The notes beneath the pieces are model-generated. The model was not told the origin of the DNA. It ran no database searches and worked only from the letters and a program-made list of their open reading frames with translations. From positions 312,937,735-313,001,734 of the forward strand of contig NC_081405.1 in assembly GCF_030272615.1 (NCBI RefSeq): a stretch of DNA of 64,000 nucleotides. The letters run 5' to 3'. How positions within the stretch are numbered: position 1 is the stretch's first letter; each line of letters opens with the position of its first letter. The DNA comes from Cryptomeria japonica. Taxonomy: Eukaryota; Streptophyta; Pinopsida; Cupressales; Cupressaceae. Of the stretch, positions 55,949-64,000 are shown one piece after another. The position numbers and the translations under genes are program-made.

Positions 55949-58900
55949 AAAATCTTATCTTGGAATGTTAGAGGCCTCAATGCCTCTAACAAAAGCTGCT
56001 TGATCAAGCAAATAATTCTATTGATCAATACAGAGATAATCACGCTTTAGGAAACAAAGCTCAATCTTCAGCAAGCAGTAGCTTTTGGAAATGGGCTTAA
56101 AAATCAGTAGTGGTTCTAAATTCCTTGTAGTTCAAGCTGAGGGAGCTTTTGGGGGCCTTCTTATAATTTGGAAACCTTCTTTGGTAGAGATAGAAAAAGT
56201 GGCTTCAGATAATAATTGGTTGATGGTGGGTGTCAAACTTCCCTCAGCCAACATTTCTTTTAAATTGATTAATGTTTACAACCCTGTGTCTCTCGCCTCT
56301 ACAAGAGTTTTTTTGTCAGACTTGGATGGAATGTTATCCTAGTTACAAAATGAGATTGTTTTCATATGGGGATATTTTAATGCTATTAGAAGCTTGAAGG
56401 ACAAAAGAGGAGGTTTAAACAGGCTTGGCATATCTCAATAGGATTTCAATGATTGGATAGACAGGAATGGCTTACTTGAGGTAGAATCCAGGGATTCTTT
56501 CACTAGGACTAACAAGAGACTTTGTTTCAATAATATAGCAGAGAAAATAGATAGGTTCTTTTGGATAGGAGACTTCTCCTCATTCCCCTTCTCTTTGGAG
56601 TGCAGAGTTGTCCCTATTCAGGCTCATACCACTTTCCTATTACTTTAAGTATGGTGGGGGATTCCAAATTATCAAAAGCCTCTTATAGATTTGAGAATAT
56701 GTGGATGAAGGACCCAAATTTTTTGTCCTTGATAGAACAATGGTGGAATAAGAATTGTTTTGAGGGTTCAAAATTGTACTATTTTGTGGCAAAGCTGAAA
56801 ACATCAAGAGAAAGTTACTAAGATGGAATGCCTCTCATTTTAAGAACATTTTTGAAACAAAAGGCTCCTTAGAGTCTTAGTTAGAAGAATTGAATGAAAA
56901 AGTCATCGGAGATGATATGATGCAAGATGAATTTGCTAGAGAGGGAATTATTGGTGGCATATGAAGACATCCTCATGAAGGAGGAAATATTTTGGAAGCA
57001 AAAGTCAAGAGAATTTTGGCTCTAGGAAAGGGATAAAAACACCAAGTTTTTTCATAATGTTACCAAGCTAAGGTGGAGTAGAAACAAAATTTTAAAATTG
57101 GAGGTTCAAGGAAACCGTGTCTCTGAAGATCCTCAAGAAATTAGTAAAGAGATTATATGTTTTTTCACCACCCTTCTAAATAATGAGTTTGGATATGATC
57201 TTAAGGAACAAAACAAATTCCTTGCATCCATTCCTAAAATTATTTCAGATGACCAGAACATGAGACTAGTAGATAATTTTTCTTTGGAGGAAGTTACTGA
57301 GGCTCTTAATCAACTTCCCTCTGATAAAGCACCTGACCTAGATGGTTTTCCTATTGGTTTTTAAAAAAAGTGTTGGCATATCTTAGGACCATAGCTGGTA
57401 GAAGCTTTTGAGTCATTTAGAAAATCTAGGAACATTTTGAAGGAAATCAATAATACCTTTATCACCCTCATCCCAAAGAAAGAGAAAGTTTCTAAACTGG
57501 GAGATTTCGGGCCTATCTTTGCAACTTGATGTATAAAATATTGTCTAAAGTCTTGACAAACAGATTAAAGCCATTAATTAATTGCATTATATCAGAAGAA
57601 CAAATGGGGTTTATTTCAGGGAGATCCATTTTGGATGGGGTAATTGTAGCTCAAGAAGCTATCCATACTATTCAGAACACAAACAAAGTAGGGATGATCA
57701 CAAAGTTAGATATCTCAAAGGCTTATAATAATGTAGATTGGTGCTTTCTATGCAAGATTATGTAGGCCTTTGATTTTAATGGTCAATGGATCAACTGGAG
57801 TTTTGAATGCATTTCAACCCCCAAGTTCTCAATGCTTATTAATGAGAACCTGAGGGATTCTTCTCATCATCTAGGGGCATTCGTCAAGGAGATCCCTTGT
57901 CTCCTTTTCTTTATATTATAATTATAGAACCCTTTGGTAGGGTAGTTAAGTTTTTTTAGAACAATGGGTTGATTGAAGGGGTAAAGATAATGAGGAAGTT
58001 TATTGTTACTCATCAACAATTTGTGGATTATAATCTTCTTCTTGGCTCTGCCAAAGTCAAAGAAGCAAGGCATTTTCTAAATCTTTTAACCTCTTTTGGA
58101 AAGACTTATGCCAATTGATCAATAAGGAGAAATCATAAATCTTCTTCTTCTCAACCTCTTAGCTAGTGGAGCTAAGAATTTTGAAAATTCTCAACTATAG
58201 AAAGGGTAGTCTTCCATGTACCTATTTAGTCATCCCATTGTACAAAGGTTTGAGAAACTCTAAATTATGGGACCATTTTGAAATTAAATTTGATCTTAGT
58301 GTTAACTCGTAGAAAGGAAAATGTTATCTTGGGTAGGCAGATTAGTTATGATTCATGCAGTTATTTCAGCCCTTCCCATTTATTTGTTGTCATATATGAC
58401 CTTAACGACATGGATGAATACTTTCATTATTAAGAAAATGAGAAATTTATTTTGGCAAAATATAGTGGAACAACATAAAATAGCTCTGATTACATGGAAT
58501 AAAATTTTTAAATCGAAGGCTCTTCATGGCTTGGGCATCCAGGATCAACTTATCCAAAATCAAGCATTAGGAGCAAACATTGTTTGGAAAATGATCAAAG
58601 ATCCATCAACAAGATGGGTAAGATTAATGCAGACCAAATATACTAACAATGCAAGCACTAAGAATATACTGAGAGTTAGTAACCCCCCAAAGGGTTCTAG
58701 AATTTGGTATTTATTAATTAGGAATAGACCTCTTATTGCAAATTTCATTAAATGGGATATCCATGATGGACCATCTTGTCTCTATTGGGAAGACTCATGG
58801 GGGGGGCTATCCTTGCATTGATATCTTAATTTCAATATAGAGATTGAGATCCTGGTGTAATAGAATTGGGGTTTTTTCTTTAGAGATTATATAGTTTTAT

Positions 58901-60118
58901 CAAAGAATAATCCTTCTATGAATTGGAGATGGAAAAGTTTTGAAGGATTGCCTTTACTGATGGATGAAATTATGCAATTGCAAGAGATATTAAAGAATCG
59001 ACAGGTGATCATTAAAAGTGGTCGTGGCTTATTAATTTGGACTCCCTCTAAGACTAGCCAATATAGTGTCAAGGTTGGTTATTCTCTCTTAGCTAATCAT
59101 GAGGGTAATAATAGTTTGGGAATTCCTCAGAAATTTATGGAGTGGAAAGCTAATACCAAAAGCAAGGGTTTTTGCATGGTTGGCTCTTAAAAGGAAGATT
59201 TTGACAATAGAAATATTCAAGGAGATGGGATATAAAGGACCCTCTAGGTGTTTTCTATGTAAGGCATAGGAAGAATCAGTTGATAACCTACTTCTAAATT
59301 GCCCGTTTTCTGCCAAATGATGGAGGTGGTTGTGTGCTAGACTTGGTTGGGTCTCAGCTCTCCCTAATGATCTAGTGACTCTTTTTTAGGGTTGGCCTAT
59401 AAGGCCAAAAGATGGCCTCCTTAGTTCATTATGGGAAATCATCCCATCTACTCTAATCTGGGAAATTTAGAAGGAAATAAATAGGAGAATATTTGACAAC
59501 AAAGAAAGAAAGGTAGACTCAATTCTCATCTCTATAGAAGCATCAATAGTGGAAAATATCAACAACAAACTATCTTTGAATGAAAATATCAAAAAATATT
59601 TTATGGATTGGGATGCAAGCATGCGTCTAAGGTGGAATGGACTAAATATCCCTCCCCACTTTGTGAGTTTGAATCAAAGAAGGAATCAGGTCACCTGGGA
59701 ACCTCCTAGGCTTGGATGGTTAAAATTGAACTTTGATGGTGCCTCTAAGGGAAATCTAGGTCTGTCTGAAATAGGATGCATATTCAGGGATCATGAAGGT
59801 TTATTCAAAGGGGAAATATCTCACCCCATTCTCCTAGATACCAATAGCATCACAGAATTCAGTGCCCTTCTAATTGGTCTTTTGAAATGCATTAACAGGG
59901 GAATTAAGTTTTTAGAGATTGAAGGGGATTCCGCTATTGCTATAAATGTTTTTCTGTCAACCAAGACCCCAAATTGGAGATTACAAGCTTTGTTGGAGAA
60001 AATCCTTTCAATCATGAGGAATTTCAAAAATTTCTCATGTCGGCATATACATAGGAAAGCAAATAGGGAGGTGGACTTGCTTTCAAAGTCAGCTACGGAA
60101 GGAGTTGATTTGTCATGA
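55949..60118 (+). pseudogene. LINE2 ORF2: endonuclease, RT and RNase H, broken
   Basis: The endonuclease starts at KILSWNVRGLN (55949). The QETK motif has TAG at Gln (56048-56050), and GDFNAI reads GYFNAI near 56370. RT spans about 57000-58100, with LIPKK near 57468, FISGRSILDG and the LDISKAYNNVDW motif near 57705. The FVDD box reads FVDY near 58020, losing a catalytic Asp. Thumb and connection cover 58321-58821. The zinc-binding region is near 59240 (CFLC) and RNase H is 59549-60118 (NFDGASKGN, IEGDSAIAINV, HRKANREVD). Confidence 0.75.
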
Positions 60119-61030
60119 TGGTCAAATGACCTTCCTTTGTAGAGAAACTATAGCACTTCTTCTGTTGAGCCTTTGTGTTAAAAATTTAAATTCAAATATT
60201 TAGCTCCCTCTTTTCCCGCCATTTTTTAAAAAAATGTTAACGATCTTCTTCTCCAGTGCACTTCGGGGCTCAACGTTACTTTTCTTTTATTGCTTCTTCT
60301 TTTTAAATGATCTGGACCTTCATGTTGCAATGTTGGTTGATGTGGATTCCTATCTGTGCTTATTCTGCTTGAGTGGTACTTGCGGGCCCACCTCTCTTCT
60401 CATTCTTGCTAAGAGAGGTTATCCATTTTTAGTAACTAGAGATAAACTTTTTATTCAGGTTGAAGGCCCTATAAAATTGGTGGAATGATAAATTTTCCTC
60501 TGAGTGAAGTGGAGGGGGGGGGGGGGGGGGGTGTGCTCATTAAATGTACCATGATCATTGGCAAGGTGTTTGAAATCATGATTTCATAAGATCCATGCAA
60601 AAAAAATTGACCCCTGAGCAAGCTCACATTTTCTTTACTGGCAACGGCTTTATAGCCCACTTGCCTTGTTTTGCGTCCGATTTGGATGGAGTAGTTAATG
60701 ATTTAAATTATATTGTCTGAGTTTTCATTCCATTGGAAATTTTTAGTTCCAATTTAGCATGTTTGTAAGGAGATGATGATTGCCCTCATTAATGATGGCA
60801 TACTAAGTGGTACCATCTATCATAAGCATTATTTCTAGCTTCCCAGTTAACTTATTTCCACATAAACAATCTTTCTATGTCTCATCTGTTAAAGAATAGT
60901 TGTGGTTATTTTTTTAATGATGGAAGATTCCTCTGAGGGCCCCTCTAGAATCATCATAAAAAATTCCTCGAACCCAATAGCCTGTTTTGGGGTCGACACT
61001 CCAATTTCTTTAAATAGTCTTAATCAAGCT
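60119..61030. other. LINE2 3' region and unclassified DNA
   Basis: It contains a run of 18 G (60514-60531) and short ORFs without protein features. The boundary between the LINE2 3'-UTR and flanking DNA cannot be placed. Confidence 0.4.
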
Positions 61031-61035
61031 AAAGA

Positions 61036-61510
61036 GTGAGGAATGTGAGAAGCTGGAACAAGAAGTAAAGACGTTGAAGGCAAAAAGTTAAGTTCTTGAA
61101 AGTACTAAATTGATGGAAGATTTGATTAATATGTAGAAAGCTCATTTAGACAAGACTGGACTAGGATTTCAAACCGATGAATGTTCAAATCAGAATGATA
61201 AAGACAAAGGAAAGGAAGTCAAAGTTGAAGAAAGAAACAAAACTGAACATGCAAGCGAAAATCAGAATTAGAGATCTACTATAAGGAGGCTATCAGTTCG
61301 ACAACCAAATTCACAAAGGTATCCATCATTTAATGGTTTTTGTTTTCAATACAATAAATTTGGTCATAAGGTTGCAGACTATAAAATCATTCAATATTAC
61401 TATTACAAGAAGTTCGGTCACAAAGAAAATGACTGTATAAATTATGTTATGAGTCTGAATCATAATCCGGTTGGAATGAATAAGGTAAATAATAAATTTC
61501 ATGGATATTG
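61036..61510 (+). pseudogene. Gag remnant with two decayed zinc knuckles
   Basis: A coiled-coil-like piece (EKLEQEVKTLKAKS) with stops leads to two adjacent knuckles near 61340-61435: CFQY..GHKVADY and YYYY..GHKENDC. Tyr replaces Cys at four of the six Cys positions. The layout matches the gag of elements A and B, so this is probably another family member of which only this part remains. Confidence 0.55.
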
Positions 61511-61842
61511 AGCTGCATTCAAAATAGTGCTACCTTGAAAGAGGAGTGACTAAATTACAGAAATACTATGACATGCCTAAAAAATAGTAAAATGTTGATA
61601 TTTTCTCAACATTGCGATCAACAAGATCATAAAATAGACAAAATTTAGAGCAATTTTTTAAACATTTTCCTTCAAAATATGAATCTACACAAAAATAATT
61701 TTTTTTTACTGAATTGAAACAAAAACCATGACAAATACACAAATTTAATCAAGTTCAATTTGGGTATCTAAAGTCTCAATAATTTATAAATATCATAAAA
61801 TGAAATAGAAAATCCTTTTATATGCTACAAACACTAAAATAT
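61511..61842. other. AT-rich spacer
   Basis: Nothing recognisable. Confidence 0.4.
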
Positions 61843-62160
61843 TGTTGAAATACATTGATACCGACAGTAAACTGAGAGGGGGGGTGCATCAGTTTACATA
61901 CAATAAAAATAGTTAATTCAGTTAAAAACCTTAAACCAGAGCACAACCCAATGAAGAATATAACATGAAAGCACAACACACAACACCAATATTTCGATGT
62001 GGAAAACCCGGAAAGGAAAAAACCACGGTGGGAAACCCTACCCACAATCAGATGAATACTCTGTAGTAGTACTGTGAATAATTACAATGAGATTTGCACA
62101 TGCAGAAAGACCAACAACCTAGGGCGCACTGGTCATCACAAAGAGAAGTCTCACCGACTT
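61843..62160 (-). repeat. LTR-like 3' end on the minus strand
   Basis: Read on the minus strand, a C-tract block (CACCCCCCCTCTCAG) lies about 35 bases before a TTTCAACA end at 61843. A CACCGTGG...TTTTCC block lies about 160 bases further in, as near the ends of the A and B LTRs. The other end is not found. It could be a solo LTR or a truncated member of the A/B/C group. Confidence 0.5.
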
Positions 62161-62635
62161 ACAAAAACATCGGACTACAATCCGGAAAACAATGAACCAT
62201 GAAAGTAGCATCTACTAATGCCTGATAGAGTTCTGGTTAAGCACTGATGTCTTCTTTTCAATACAAAACCTTTCCAACCTTCACCTAGATGATATGACTT
62301 TATTCAGACTGAATTATTTCTTTGATAATGTAGAATTAACCAACCATTACCACCGCATAACAAATTACATGAATATGTCACCTATAAATACAAATGATCA
62401 ACCTTATTGATAAGGTCGGCTAAACCCTAAACCCATAGACCCATGACTACAAAAATTACATCACATGATACCACGCGACCAATATTTTGATTTACATTAC
62501 TATTACTGCATCATTTATCCTTCATAACAGGAGTAAATCACCCTATAAAATTTCATTCGGAGTCTTGTCTTTCTTGCAATGCCTCAGTTCAAGCCTTAGT
62601 CCATTTGTAAATTGTCTTTAGATCAAAAATGTCGA
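62161..62635. other. Unclassified DNA, possibly the rest of the LTR
   Basis: No coding frame and no clear terminus. Confidence 0.3.
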
Positions 62636-62639
62636 GTTT

Positions 62640-63010
62640 TAGTAATTGGTCAAACTCTGTGAACACATTCAACCATTTTGAACCGGGTTCATTAGGTTCA
62701 TTTAGGTTCCGCAAGTTATTAGGTGTCTTGGGGGTTTTTCATACTAACAATCTTTTAAAGTGTTTTACAGCGGTTCCTTATTGGTCTCATTCGGTGATGT
62801 GTTATATCATTTCTCCAAGCGTTGAACTCTTTGAACCTAGTTCAAAAGGTTCAGACGTGTTCAATATGTTCAACACAATTCAAATGGTCAGTAGCACATG
62901 ACATAGTTAATCCTTTCAGAAAAGATTTCTCTTGGGCGCAGTGTACACCTTGAACTACTTGAACCTCAATGAAGTCTGTTCAGAATGTTCATGTGTGCTC
63001 AAATTTGGTG
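62640..63010. repeat. GAAC/GTTC-rich stretch
   Basis: About fifteen GAAC, GTTC, TTCAA or TTGAA words, several in facing pairs such as GAACCGGGTTC and GAACCTAGTTC. It resembles the palindrome cluster at 39261-39495. A 90-codon ORF crosses it but lacks protein features. Confidence 0.45.
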
Positions 63011-63249
63011 GATCCCATGAGTTAAAAGATTTGATGGTGCATTAATTGCCAAGTATGAGGAAGGCGAACCATATCTTGGGTGACGTCAATTGTTGGAGTT
63101 TTGAAGCAAGTAATCATTTCGAGAACTGATGGTTATTTCAAAAATGCTACCATGCATTCAATGCCTGTGTGCGATGTCCAATCCACAAGCTCAATACACT
63201 TAAACTGACGATTGAAATTATTGCACTTAATAAGTCCATATTATTTCTC

Positions 63250-63468
63250 CTTCTATAAGGTATGAGAGGATTTATTCTCTGAAAAATTTGTTCCTCATCA
63301 TTGCGGTGCTATTTTTCTTGGATAGAAGGTTTGTTTGCTGGTAGTCGTCCGGTTGCTCTCAGCTGTGAAGGTGAGTCCATTTCTTGTCCTCTCCAGTGAT
63401 TTTTTCTTGCATTTCTTCTCTTGTAGTAAATTTTGCTGAAGGAAAATAAGTCTTGTCATTCATGAATT
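63250..63468 (+). promoter_or_regulatory. Possible promoter and leader of the right-edge ORF
   Basis: CTTCTATAAGGTATGAG at about 63251 contains a TATA-like word about 210 bases before the ATG. The leader is CT-rich and has a donor-like AAGGTGAGT near 63369 and an acceptor-like CTTGTAG near 63427. These would give an intron of only about 57 bases, which is short for plants. Confidence 0.3.
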
Positions 63469-64000
63469 ATGAAGTCCACATTGCACCTGTTCGAGAATGT
63501 TTTTAGTCTTGCATGTACAGAGCCCATAGTCAGCGATACCGACCTTAAAGGGGAAAATATTGAAGTTTTAAAAGAAAGGGTGTTCAAGGGAATTGATGGT
63601 TCTTTTGGTGTGGAAGTTTTGAGTAGTTGTCTCATAGAGGCAGCAACCTTTCTCCCAGCTATCCCTTGCCCAAAATTGGTTAGGGAATGTATTGCTAGGT
63701 ATGATCCAGCCTCCGAAACCATCAGGAGAGACAATGGTGAAACCCTCCGTGCCATTAACCACGAAGTAATTTCCTCTATTTTCAAGCTACCTGACTACCA
63801 GTTCTCAAACTTTTCTCCCACCCAGTCAATCACCGAGTTCAACAAAGATAGAACTGGGCACCCAAATAACGCAGCAAAATATTGGTTGAAGGTTCCTCAA
63901 ATGGGTGGTTCCAGATTGCCCAAGAATCCCAATAAGAATCATATGTTGCCTCACATTCACGATGTCATGTTACTGTTACACCGAGTCAGAGGCTTTGCGG
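63469..64000 (+). CDS. Unbroken ORF of unknown function, running off the window
   Basis: ATG 63469 (MKSTLHLFENVFSLACTEP) opens 177 codons with no stop to the window edge. An upstream ATG at 63462 is out of frame and stops soon. The protein looks soluble and has no signal peptide. NGETLRAINHEVISSIFKLP near codons 89-108 resembles PYKITKEAIWAIIGLSSKG of element A ORF2 and IVDEEIIVEATGMMTEG of the LINE1 extra ORF in pattern (I..E.I...., then G/K, L or M). A longer match cannot be judged by eye. Together with the gag remnant and LTR-like end nearby it is more likely transposon-linked than a host gene, but it is the only long open frame of that kind here. Confidence 0.55.
   Translation, partial: MKSTLHLFENVFSLACTEPIVSDTDLKGENIEVLKERVFKGIDGSFGVEVLSSCLIEAATFLPAIPCPKLVRECIARYDPASETIRRDNGETLRAINHEVISSIFKLPDYQFSNFSPTQSITEFNKDRTGHPNNAAKYWLKVPQMGGSRLPKNPNKNHMLPHIHDVMLLLHRVRGFA

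Larger units (their letters stand above)
53650..60170 (+). mobile_element. LINE2: plant L1-type LINE, nearly full length
   Basis: ORF1 with a DUF4283-type region is followed by ORF2 with endonuclease, RT, zinc-binding region and RNase H, the standard plant L1 order. The leader near 53670-53745 has two related CATCTGCGTTCAAACTAGTC-type blocks about 55 bases apart. The 3' end and target duplication are not clear. Many stops and frameshifts show it is old. Confidence 0.75.

Noticed and set aside
60234-60488. 84-codon ORF after LINE2 RNase H, considered as a LINE2 counterpart of the LINE1 extra ORF
   Set aside because: No charged linker, coiled coil or motif match; it looks like 3'-UTR sequence.

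Overview
This window reads as intergenic DNA from a large-genome seed plant, most likely a gymnosperm such as a conifer. That is an inference: the DNA is AT-rich, almost all recognisable coding sequence belongs to plant-type retrotransposons (Ty1/copia, plant L1-type LINEs), the elements are nested and mostly old and broken, and only one ordinary host-type gene is visible in 64 kb. I see no rRNA, tRNA, CRISPR array or bacterial feature.

Layout. 1-6500: AT-rich repeats, short tandem arrays, one decayed minus-strand coding fragment (4204-5015), and a satellite built of inverted CTAAGGGGTC-type motifs (5419-6502). 6573-27117: a large LTR element (element A, TSD GCTAC) inserted in that satellite, which resumes at 27123. 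A is itself hit twice. A Sirevirus-like copia (Copia-1, 7086-14856, TSD GTATT) sits in its 5' LTR, and a minus-strand relative (element B, 20496-26345) sits in its 3' LTR. 27853-34045: a 5'-truncated minus-strand LINE (LINE1) with an extra ORF after its RNase H. 34290-35790: a minus-strand copia remnant (Copia-3). 35791-38535: the 3' part of a third relative of A and B (element C). 39260-43500: AT-rich repeats, including a tiny poly(A)-tailed tRNA-like insertion at 42578. 43526-44062: a ubiquitin-like-domain gene on the minus strand, probably with a 5'-UTR intron. 46002-51845: a ~112-bp minisatellite interrupted by Copia-2 (46567-51661, TSD TCATC). 53355-53615: a fold-back element. 53650-60170: a plus-strand plant L1 LINE (LINE2). 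61036-64000: a gag zinc-knuckle remnant, an LTR-like end, and an unbroken ORF that runs off the window at 63469-64000.

Most interesting content. A, B and C are non-autonomous LTR elements of one family. A and B carry a gag with four CCHC knuckles and a long second ORF of unknown function; C keeps only part of that second ORF. None shows integrase, reverse transcriptase or RNase H. Their primer-binding site, polypurine region and LTR ends match those of Copia-1, so a Copia-1-like element is the likely helper. A short motif in ORF2 also seems to recur in the extra ORF of LINE1 and in the intact ORF at the right edge, which suggests a mobile accessory domain shared by unrelated retroelements. 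All of this is by eye from the sequence; no alignment or database search was run.
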